From NCBI RefSeq assembly GCF_014852585.1, contig NZ_JACVBX010000004.1:186001-250000 (forward strand): DNA of 64,000 nt. Direction: 5' to 3'. Positions within the stretch are counted from its first letter, which is position 1. Each line of letters begins with the position of its first letter. The translations under genes and the position numbers were made by a program. The notes under the pieces are model-generated. The model was given only the letters and a program-made list of their open reading frames with translations. It was not told the origin of the DNA and made no database searches. The stretch is from Pseudomonas sp. PDM18. Lineage in GTDB: Bacteria > Pseudomonadota > Gammaproteobacteria > Pseudomonadales > Pseudomonadaceae. Positions 29,708 through 37,073 of this stretch are shown one piece after another.

Positions 29708-29781
29708 TCGGCCTAAAGACAGGGGAACCTTTGCCCGGAGATGGCCGGTCGAACCTTCGAGGCGCTGACCGGGGAAGGACG

Positions 29782-30366
29782 ATGAGCGAAGCGGGGCACT
29801 TCAGGATGCTGGCGATGGCGGTGGGCGTCAGTCTGTGCGGCGCCTGCGCGCCCGATACACCGGTGACGCGGTACCGCCTGCAGGTCTGCGGCACCCAGCA
29901 CGAGGCGCAGGTAACGGATCGCTGGTGGGGCTCGCTCTATGTTGCCCAGCTCAGCGGCGACAACCAGTTGGTAGTCGGCGTGCCGCTGGCGGTTCAGGGG
30001 GAGGGCGGCCACTCGGCGACGCTCACCGCGCAGTTCCACCTGATCACGGCGCGGGACCAGTTGCGCCGGGACCCTTCGAAGCTCTCCGGGCGCTACGCCA
30101 TTGGCCCGGCGCGCGAGGGACGGGCAAGGCTCGGCGAGGGCGCGGCAGTGGTGTTCCAGGAGGTGCCCGAGGATGCCTTGCGCGCCAGCCATGGCGAGCT
30201 GGTGATCGACCGCGTGGAGATCGTCCGCAGCGAGGACGACACCGAGTACGGCGTGATGTCCGGCCACTACCGATTCGAGGCGCGAAGCGACGCCAACCAG
30301 TCCACCTGCGCGGTGGCGGGCAGCTTCAAGAACGGCACCTTCAAGCTCCTGAAAGATAGTTCCTGA
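29782..30366 (+). CDS. Hypothetical exported protein, possible lipoprotein
   Basis: A 194-residue protein not recognised as a known family. The N-terminus (MSEAGHFRMLAMAVGVSLCG) is hydrophobic and ends in LCGAC, which could be a lipid-attachment site though it differs from the usual LxGC pattern. The mature part is predicted to be beta-rich with two further cysteines (about 34 and 178). GGGGAAGGA precedes the ATG. It sits 74 bases after the second TPM gene and is probably transcribed with it. Confidence 0.6.
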   Translation: MSEAGHFRMLAMAVGVSLCGACAPDTPVTRYRLQVCGTQHEAQVTDRWWGSLYVAQLSGDNQLVVGVPLAVQGEGGHSATLTAQFHLITARDQLRRDPSKLSGRYAIGPAREGRARLGEGAAVVFQEVPEDALRASHGELVIDRVEIVRSEDDTEYGVMSGHYRFEARSDANQSTCAVAGSFKNGTFKLLKDSS

Positions 30367-30383
30367 GACCGTTTCGAAGAAGT

Positions 30384-30399
30384 TGGAACGCTTCCTGCA
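30384..30399 (+). promoter_or_regulatory. RpoN (-24/-12) promoter of flhA
   Basis: TGGAACGCTTCCTGCA keeps the GG and GC boxes in the 12-base register of sigma-54 promoters (TGGAACG-N4-CTGCA). It is about 83 bases ahead of the flhA start and just after the hypothetical exported gene, in line with FleQ/RpoN control of flhA-flhF-fleN known in P. aeruginosa. Confidence 0.78.
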
Positions 30400-30481
30400 A
30401 AACCCTGTGCGGATGCCCGGTTGGGCGTCAAAAGTTTGTTCCGGTGGCCGCCTCGGTCACCAACGCGCAGGGGAAATTCGG

Positions 30482-32605
30482 GTGGATCGTACGCAACTGA
30501 TCGGCACTGTTCGCAGCAATTTGGTAGGGCTCAGCCGGGGCAACCTCGGCGTGCCGCTGCTGTTGCTCGCCATGCTGGCGATGATGACCCTGCCCATCCC
30601 GCCGTTCCTGCTGGATGTGCTGTTTACCTTCAACATCGCCCTGTCCATCGTCGTGCTGCTGGTCAGCGTGTACGCCCTGCGCCCACTGGACTTCGCCGTG
30701 TTCCCGACCATCCTGCTGGTCGCCACCCTGCTGCGCCTGGCGCTGAACGTCGCGTCCACCCGCGTCGTGCTGTTGCACGGCCACGACGGCCACGCGGCTG
30801 CGGGTAAGGTGATCCAGGCCTTCGGCGAGGTGGTGATCGGCGGCAACTACGTCGTCGGTATCGTGGTCTTCGCGATCCTCATGATCATCAACTTCGTGGT
30901 GGTCACCAAGGGTGCCGGGCGTATCTCCGAGGTGAGCGCGCGCTTCACCCTCGACGCCATGCCCGGCAAGCAGATGGCCATCGACGCCGACCTCAACGCC
31001 GGCCTGATCGAGCAGGCGGAAGCCAAGAAGCGCCGCGCCGAAGTGGCCCAGGAAGCCGACTTCTACGGCTCGATGGACGGTGCCAGCAAGTTCGTCCGCG
31101 GGGACGCCGTTGCCGGCCTGCTGATCCTCTTCATCAACCTCATCGGTGGCGTGGCCATCGGCATGATCCAGCACTCGATGAGCTTCGGCGACGCCGGCAA
31201 GGTCTACGCCCTGCTGACCATCGGTGACGGCCTGGTGGCGCAGTTGCCTTCGCTGCTGCTGTCCACCGCCGCCGCGATCATGGTGACCCGTGTCTCCAGC
31301 TCCGAAGACATGGGCCAGCAGGTCAACCGTCAGATGTTCGCCTCGCCCAAGGCGTTGGCGATCTCTGCCGCCATCCTGATCGCCATGGGCCTGGTCCCCG
31401 GCATGCCGCACGTCTCCTTCGTCGGCCTGGGCGCTCTGGCCGCTGGTGGCGCGTACCTGATCTGGCATCGCCAGCGCCAGGCCAGCCAGAAGGCCGAGCA
31501 GGAAGCCCAGACCCAGCAGGAACTGCTGCCCGCCCAGCGCGCCGAGCAGACCAAGGAACTGGGCTGGGACGACGTGACCCCGGTGGACATGGTCGGCCTG
31601 GAAGTGGGCTACCGCCTGATTCCGCTGGTGGACCGCAACCAGGGCGGCCAGCTGCTGGCGCGGATCAAGGGTGTGCGCAAGAAGCTGTCCCAGGACCTGG
31701 GCTTCCTGATGCCCTCGGTGCATATCCGCGACAACCTCGACCTGCTGCCCAACGCCTATCGTTTGACGCTCATGGGCGTCAGCGTGGCGGAAGCCGAGAT
31801 CTACCCGGACCGCGACCTGGCGATCAACCCTGGCCAGGTGTTCGGCACCCTCAACGGCATCGCCGGCAAGGACCCGGCCTTCGGCCTGGAAGCCGTGTGG
31901 ATCGAGGCCTCGCAGCGTGATCAGGCGCAATCGCTGGGCTACACCGTGGTCGATGCCAGCACCGTGGTCGCCACCCACCTCAACCAGGTGCTGCACAAGC
32001 ATGCCCACGAGTTGCTGGGTCACGAGGAGGTCCAGCAACTGATGCAACTGCTGGCCAAGAGCTCGCCCAAGCTTGCCGAAGAGTTGGTGCCGGGGATGAT
32101 TTCCCTGTCGACACTGCTCAAGGTCCTTCAGGCGCTGTTGCAGGAACAAGTACCCGTACGTGACATCCGTACCATCGCCGAAGCTATCGCCAACGTGGCG
32201 GTGAAGAGTCAAGATCCCGCCGCGATGGTGGCGGCGGTTCGCGTGGCGCTGTCCCGCGCAATCGTGCAAACCATTGTGGGACTAGAGCCGGAGCTGCCTG
32301 TGATCACTCTGGAACCCAGGTTGGAACAGATATTGCTCAATAGTCTTCAGAAGGCCGGACAAGGCTCCGAAGACGGCATGTTGCTGGAGCCCGGAATGGC
32401 CGAAAAGCTGCAACGCTCGATGGTTGAAGCGGCGCAGCGTCAGGAGATGCTCGGCAAGCCGGCGATTCTGCTGGTGGCAGGTCCCATCCGCGCGATGATG
32501 TCGCGATTCGCCCGGATGGCGGTTCCCACCATGAATGTGCTGGCTTACCAGGAAATCCCCGACAACAAACAAGTCACGATTGTCGCCACTGTTGGGCAGA
32601 ATTGA
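30482..32605 (+). CDS. flhA: Flagellar export gate protein FlhA
   Basis: A 707-residue export gate protein. The first half has about eight membrane segments with the FHIPEP-type conserved part (GRISEVSARFTLDAMPGKQMAIDADLNAG at about 173-201). The large cytosolic C-terminal domain binds export chaperones and forms a nonameric ring. The start is GTG 30482 (VDRTQLIG), preceded by AGGGGAAA at 30470-30477; the frame stays open further upstream to 30383 but that part overlaps the RpoN promoter. Confidence 0.97.
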   Translation: MDRTQLIGTVRSNLVGLSRGNLGVPLLLLAMLAMMTLPIPPFLLDVLFTFNIALSIVVLLVSVYALRPLDFAVFPTILLVATLLRLALNVASTRVVLLHGHDGHAAAGKVIQAFGEVVIGGNYVVGIVVFAILMIINFVVVTKGAGRISEVSARFTLDAMPGKQMAIDADLNAGLIEQAEAKKRRAEVAQEADFYGSMDGASKFVRGDAVAGLLILFINLIGGVAIGMIQHSMSFGDAGKVYALLTIGDGLVAQLPSLLLSTAAAIMVTRVSSSEDMGQQVNRQMFASPKALAISAAILIAMGLVPGMPHVSFVGLGALAAGGAYLIWHRQRQASQKAEQEAQTQQELLPAQRAEQTKELGWDDVTPVDMVGLEVGYRLIPLVDRNQGGQLLARIKGVRKKLSQDLGFLMPSVHIRDNLDLLPNAYRLTLMGVSVAEAEIYPDRDLAINPGQVFGTLNGIAGKDPAFGLEAVWIEASQRDQAQSLGYTVVDASTVVATHLNQVLHKHAHELLGHEEVQQLMQLLAKSSPKLAEELVPGMISLSTLLKVLQALLQEQVPVRDIRTIAEAIANVAVKSQDPAAMVAAVRVALSRAIVQTIVGLEPELPVITLEPRLEQILLNSLQKAGQGSEDGMLLEPGMAEKLQRSMVEAAQRQEMLGKPAILLVAGPIRAMMSRFARMAVPTMNVLAYQEIPDNKQVTIVATVGQN

Positions 32606-32620
32606 CCGAGGTCCCAGACC

Positions 32621-33931
32621 ATGCAGGTAAAACGCTTCTTCGCCGCTGATATGCGTCAGGCCATGAAACTGGTCCGTGACGAGCTGGGCCCGGACGCTTC
32701 GATCATCGGCAGTCGCCGTGTCGCCGGCGGCGTAGAGCTGACCGCGGCGCTGGATTACCAAGCCCCGGTGGCAGCCAGCAAGCCGAACCCGGCGCTGGAA
32801 GCCGAGCTGCGCAAGACCCAGGCGAAGATCGCCCAGGCCAAGGCTGACCTGTCGGCTCCGAGCCGCGCCAGCGATAGCGTGCGCGGCGACCGTCAAATGT
32901 ACGGCACCGAGAAGCCCCGCCGCAGCGCTGCCGAAACCCTGGCCGCCGCCATGGACGCACCGGTCGCCCCGGCACCGGCCGCCGTCGGCCAGCAGGCGCT
33001 GGAAGCCATGCGCTTCGAGCTCAACGGCCTGCGCGAGCTGATCGAGGTGCAGCTTGGTTCGATCGCCTGGAACCAGTTGCAGAACCAGCGCCCTAAACAG
33101 GCCGGCCTGTGGCGTCGCCTGCAGCGCATGGGGTTGCCGGCTGACCTGTCGCGCAACCTGCTGGAGCGCGTGGCGTCCATCGCCGACCCGAAGCAGGCCT
33201 GGCGCATGCTGCTGGCGCACCTGGCGCGCTCGATCAATACCCCGGAAATCGACCTGCTGGAGCAGGGCGGTGTGGTCGCGCTGGTCGGCCCGGCCGGCAT
33301 GGGCAAGACCACCACCCTGGCCAAGCTGGCGGCCCGCTACGTATTAAAGTACGGCGCGCAGAGCATCGCCCTGGTGTCCATGGACAGCTTCCGCATCGGT
33401 GCGCAGGAACAGATCAAGACGCTGGGCCGCATCCTCAACGTGCCGGTGACCCTGGTCGATCCGGGCCAGTCCCTGATCCAGGCCATGGCGCCGCTGGCGC
33501 GCAAGCGCCTGGTGCTGATCGATACCGCAGGCCTGCCCGCCAACGATCCGGCGCTGCGCATGCAGCTCGAAGCGCTGTCGTCGCTGAGCCTGAACGTGAA
33601 GAACTACCTCGTGCTGGCCGCGACCAGCCAGAGCCAGGTGCTCAAATCCGCTTGGCAGAACTATCGTTCCTGTGGGCTGGCCGGGTGCATCCTGACCAAG
33701 CTGGACGAAGCGGGAAGCCTCGGCGAAGCTCTGGCTCTGGCTATCAGCCAGCATCTACCGGTAGCCTATCTGGCTGACGGGCCGAAGATCCCGGACGACC
33801 TGCATGTGGCACGCGCGCACCAGCTGGTCAGCCGCGCAGTGAGCCTGCAGTCGCCCGAAGAGCCTTGCGAGGATGCCATGGCGGACATGTTCGCCGGCCT
33901 TTACCAACAGCCGGTGCGTCGCGCCAGCTGA
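32621..33931 (+). CDS. flhF: Flagellar placement GTPase FlhF
   Basis: A 436-residue SRP-type GTPase that directs the flagellum to the cell pole. The N-terminal basic part (about 1-120) is variable, the middle is helical, and the G domain (about 215-415) has Walker A VGPAGMGKTTTLAKLA, VSMDSFRIGAQEQ, LIDTAGLPA and LTKLDEAGSLGEAL. In Pseudomonas it works with FleN encoded next. Confidence 0.96.
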   Translation: MQVKRFFAADMRQAMKLVRDELGPDASIIGSRRVAGGVELTAALDYQAPVAASKPNPALEAELRKTQAKIAQAKADLSAPSRASDSVRGDRQMYGTEKPRRSAAETLAAAMDAPVAPAPAAVGQQALEAMRFELNGLRELIEVQLGSIAWNQLQNQRPKQAGLWRRLQRMGLPADLSRNLLERVASIADPKQAWRMLLAHLARSINTPEIDLLEQGGVVALVGPAGMGKTTTLAKLAARYVLKYGAQSIALVSMDSFRIGAQEQIKTLGRILNVPVTLVDPGQSLIQAMAPLARKRLVLIDTAGLPANDPALRMQLEALSSLSLNVKNYLVLAATSQSQVLKSAWQNYRSCGLAGCILTKLDEAGSLGEALALAISQHLPVAYLADGPKIPDDLHVARAHQLVSRAVSLQSPEEPCEDAMADMFAGLYQQPVRRAS

Positions 33932-34095
33932 AGATTGTGAGCCCCGGGTGGGGCGTGGGGTGGCCGGTTGAGCCGCCCAAGCGATGCGGATGCTCTGCAA
34001 GACGATCCGCGAGCGCCGGAGGCGGTAGAGCACTGCAGCCGGATTAGCCGAAACGCCAGAAGCGTGACGGTCGAACGACGAGACAAGGTATTGAT

Positions 34096-34923
34096 ATGGG
34101 TATGCATCCCGTTCAGGTAATCGCAGTCACCGGCGGCAAGGGTGGCGTGGGCAAGACCAACGTGTCGGTGAACCTGTCGCTGGCGCTGGCCGATCTCGGC
34201 CGCCGCGTCATGCTGCTGGACGCCGACCTGGGCCTGGCCAACGTCGACGTGCTGCTTGGACTGTCGCCCAAGCGCACACTGGCCGACGTCATCGAAGGTG
34301 AATGCGACCTGCGTGACGTGATTCTCCAGGGGCCTGGCGGCATTCGCATCGTCCCGGCGGCCTCAGGCACCCAGAGCATGGTGCACCTCACACCGATGCA
34401 GCACGCCGGTCTGATCCAGGCGTTCAGCGACATCAGCGACAACATCGACGTGCTGGTGGTGGACACCGCCGCCGGCATCGGCGACTCGGTGGTGAGCTTC
34501 GTCCGTGCCGCCCAGGAAGTGCTGCTGGTCGTTTGTGATGAACCCACGTCGATCACCGATGCCTACGCTTTGATCAAGCTGCTCAACCGCGACTACGGCA
34601 TGACCCGTTTCCGCGTGCTGGCGAACATGGCCCACAGCCCCCAGGAAGGCCGCAACCTGTTCGCCAAGCTGACCAAGGTCACCGACCGTTTCCTCGACGT
34701 GGCGCTGCAGTACGTCGGCGCCATTCCCTACGACGAGTCGGTGCGCAAGGCCGTGCAGAAGCAGCGTTCGGTGTATGAGGCGTTCCCGCGCAGCAAGGCT
34801 TCCCTGGCCTTCCGTGCGGTGGCGCAGAAGGTCGACAGCTGGCCGCTGCCGGCCAACCCAAGAGGGCACCTGGAGTTCTTCGTCGAGCGCCTGGTGCAAC
34901 ATCCCACGGGTTCGGCCGTATGA
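34096..34923 (+). CDS. fleN: Flagellar number regulator FleN (FlhG)
   Basis: A 275-residue MinD/ParA-type ATPase that limits flagellar number by opposing FleQ. The deviant Walker A GGKGGVGKTNVSVNL is at about 13-27, followed by DADLGLANVDVLLGL and the Walker B-like LVVDTAAGIGD. A C-terminal amphipathic part can bind membrane. It is separated from flhF by 164 bases and overlaps fliA by 4 bases. Confidence 0.96.
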   Translation: MGMHPVQVIAVTGGKGGVGKTNVSVNLSLALADLGRRVMLLDADLGLANVDVLLGLSPKRTLADVIEGECDLRDVILQGPGGIRIVPAASGTQSMVHLTPMQHAGLIQAFSDISDNIDVLVVDTAAGIGDSVVSFVRAAQEVLLVVCDEPTSITDAYALIKLLNRDYGMTRFRVLANMAHSPQEGRNLFAKLTKVTDRFLDVALQYVGAIPYDESVRKAVQKQRSVYEAFPRSKASLAFRAVAQKVDSWPLPANPRGHLEFFVERLVQHPTGSAV

Positions 34924-35669
34924 CCGCGGCCTCCGGAGCGCGTATGTACAGCAAGGCACAGGCGCACAACTCCCAGGAACTGCTGATCCAGAAACACGCC
35001 CCGCTGGTGAAGCGCATTGCCTACCACCTGCTCGGCCGCCTGCCGGCCAGCGTGCAGGTGGAGGACCTGATGCAGGCCGGCATGATCGGCCTGCTGGAGG
35101 CGGCGAAGAAATACGACCAGGGCAAGGGCGCGAGCTTCGAAACCTACGCCGGCATCCGCATCCGCGGCGCCATGCTCGACGAGGTGCGCAAGGGCGACTG
35201 GGCCCCGCGTTCGGTCCACCGCAACACCCGCATGGTCAGCGACGCGATCCGCGCTGTCGAAGCGCGCACCGGACGAGACGCTAAAGATCAGGAGGTTGCT
35301 GCCGAACTCAATATGAGCCTCGAAGATTATTACGGCATCCTCAGCGACACCCAGGGCAGCCGTCTGTACAGCTTCGATGACATGTTGCAGGACGGTGACC
35401 AGGGCGGCGGCTTTGCCGAAGATGCCTCGCACCACGACAACGAGCCGTCCCATGGGCTGGAAGACGAGCGTTTCCAGGCGGCCCTGGCCGACGCCATCAC
35501 CAAGCTGCCCGAGCGCGAGCGACTGGTGCTGGCCCTGTACTACGACGAGGAGCTCAACCTCAAGGAGATCGGCGAAGTGCTGGGCGTCAGCGAATCCCGT
35601 GTCAGCCAGCTGCACAGCCAGTGCGCCGCGCGCCTGCGGTCGCGACTGGCGGAGTGGCGCGCTCGCTGA
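34920..35669 (+). CDS. fliA: Flagellar sigma factor FliA (sigma-28)
   Basis: A 249-residue sigma-70 family factor without region 1. Region 2 includes LVKRIAYHLLGRLPASVQVEDLMQAGMIGL and YAGIRIRGAMLDE; region 4 has LPERERLVLALYYDEELNLKEIGEVLGVSESRVSQL. It drives late genes including flagellin, and probably fliS in this window through the promoter at 1109-1135. FlgM, its anti-sigma factor, is not in the window. A start at Met9 (MYSKAQ) is possible. Confidence 0.97.
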   Translation: MTAASGARMYSKAQAHNSQELLIQKHAPLVKRIAYHLLGRLPASVQVEDLMQAGMIGLLEAAKKYDQGKGASFETYAGIRIRGAMLDEVRKGDWAPRSVHRNTRMVSDAIRAVEARTGRDAKDQEVAAELNMSLEDYYGILSDTQGSRLYSFDDMLQDGDQGGGFAEDASHHDNEPSHGLEDERFQAALADAITKLPERERLVLALYYDEELNLKEIGEVLGVSESRVSQLHSQCAARLRSRLAEWRAR

Positions 35670-35866
35670 GCATCGGGTAGTTTCGCGTCGGCTGCTTCTG
35701 AGAGGCAGTGCTGAAGGGATTTTCCTTAGGCAAGTTATAGGCTTACGAATTTTGGGGTGACGTTCCTTTGACGCGCCCATAGCTAAGAGCGCACGACGCT
35801 CGATGAATTGACGGCACGCCCGCCAGGGCGCGTTTGGTATCGATGGAGGCAGGTTTGGACAAGAAC

Positions 35867-36241
35867 ATGAAAATTCTCATCGTGGACGACTTTTCCACGA
35901 TGAGGCGCATCATCAAGAACCTCCTGCGGGATCTGGGGTTCACCAACACCGCAGAAGCCGACGACGGCACCACTGCGCTGCCGATGCTGCACAGCGGCAA
36001 CTTCGACTTCCTCGTCACCGACTGGAACATGCCCGGCATGACCGGCATCGATCTGCTGCGCGCGGTCCGCGCCGACGAGCGCCTGAAGCACCTGCCGGTA
36101 CTGATGGTCACCGCCGAAGCCAAGCGCGACCAGATCATCGAAGCGGCCCAGGCCGGGGTCAACGGCTATGTGGTCAAGCCTTTCACCGCTCAGGTGTTGA
36201 AAGAAAAGATCGAGAAGATTTTCGAGCGGGTCGGCAGCTGA
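35867..36241 (+). CDS. cheY: Chemotaxis response regulator CheY
   Basis: A 124-residue single-domain receiver whose phosphorylated form binds FliM and changes rotation. Acidic pair D7-D8 ([12 protein letters not shown]), phospho-acceptor D52 in VTDWNMPGM, then TAEA and VVKPF lysine. The start used is the conserved [13 protein letters not shown] at 35845-35849 would better serve a TTG at 35855, adding four residues, so the true start is not certain. First gene of the che operon, 197 bases after fliA. Confidence 0.96.
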   Translation: MKILIVDDFSTMRRIIKNLLRDLGFTNTAEADDGTTALPMLHSGNFDFLVTDWNMPGMTGIDLLRAVRADERLKHLPVLMVTAEAKRDQIIEAAQAGVNGYVVKPFTAQVLKEKIEKIFERVGS

Positions 36242-36259
36242 AGCTGACAAGAGGGCGTC

Positions 36260-37042
36260 ATGGATTTCAACGAATCCGCGGGTGACTTCGAGTCGACCCT
36301 GAAAAAACACGCGCGCGAATTGGTCGAGTGCCTTGAGCGCGGCGACGTTCAGACTGCGGTGCAGCTGATCTCCGAGCTCAACCAGGCGCGTGACCGCGGC
36401 CTCTACCAGGAGGTCGGCAAGCTCACCCGCGAGCTGCACAACGCCATCGTCAACTTCCAGATCGACCCCAGCTCTCCGCGCGCCCAGGAAGTCTCGCAGA
36501 TTGCCGACGCCACTGATCGCCTGTCCTATGTGGTGACGATGACCGAGAAAGCGGCCAATCGGACCATGGACCTGGTGGAAGAGTGCACCCCGGTGGTCAT
36601 GCACATCGAGACCCAGGCCAAGGAGCTGCAGGAAGACTGGTCGCGTTTCATGCGTCGCGAGCTGGGCCCCGAGGCCTTCCGTGACCTGGCCAAGCGTGTC
36701 GAGCAGTTCCTCTACATCAGCGCTCAGGACAGCCGCAAGCTCTCCGCGCACCTGAACGACATCCTGCTCGCGCAGGACTTCCAGGACCTCACCGGGCAAG
36801 TGATCAAGCGCGTCACCAAGCTGGTGACCGAGGTCGAGTCAAACCTGGTGAAGCTTGTCTGGATGGCGGGGCAGGTCGATCGCTACGCCGGCATCGAGCA
36901 TGACCACGAGAGCATGCGCGATGCGGTGGAAAAAGAAAGATCGTCCAAGGGTGAAGGTCCGCAGATTGCTGCCGATACAAGAAAGGACGTCGTATCCGGT
37001 CAGGACGATGTCGATGATCTGTTGTCCAGCCTTGGTTTTTAA
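36260..37042 (+). CDS. cheZ: CheY phosphatase CheZ
   Basis: A 260-residue helical dimeric phosphatase that ends the CheY signal. The active-site helix region reads LNDILLAQDFQDLTGQVIKRV (about residues 163-183), with the catalytic Gln and Asp conserved. The C-terminal VDDLLSSLGF is the CheY-binding peptide. It begins 18 bases after cheY. Confidence 0.96.
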   Translation: MDFNESAGDFESTLKKHARELVECLERGDVQTAVQLISELNQARDRGLYQEVGKLTRELHNAIVNFQIDPSSPRAQEVSQIADATDRLSYVVTMTEKAANRTMDLVEECTPVVMHIETQAKELQEDWSRFMRRELGPEAFRDLAKRVEQFLYISAQDSRKLSAHLNDILLAQDFQDLTGQVIKRVTKLVTEVESNLVKLVWMAGQVDRYAGIEHDHESMRDAVEKERSSKGEGPQIAADTRKDVVSGQDDVDDLLSSLGF

Positions 37043-37073
37043 GCGTCCGCTGACGCTGTAGAGGGAGCACCGA

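Noticed and set aside
30428-32269. Long minus-strand open frame (613 residues) opposite flhA
   Set aside because: Antisense shadow of flhA; composition rich in His, Gln and Asp is typical of such frames and no domain is seen.
33865-34047. Small open frame in the flhF-fleN gap
   Set aside because: It overlaps the flhF end out of frame, with shadow-like composition and no ribosome site.
35670-35866. FliA or RpoN promoter before cheY
   Set aside because: No stretch matches TAAA-N15-GCCGATAA or GG-N10-GC with good fit; the che operon promoter could not be assigned by eye.
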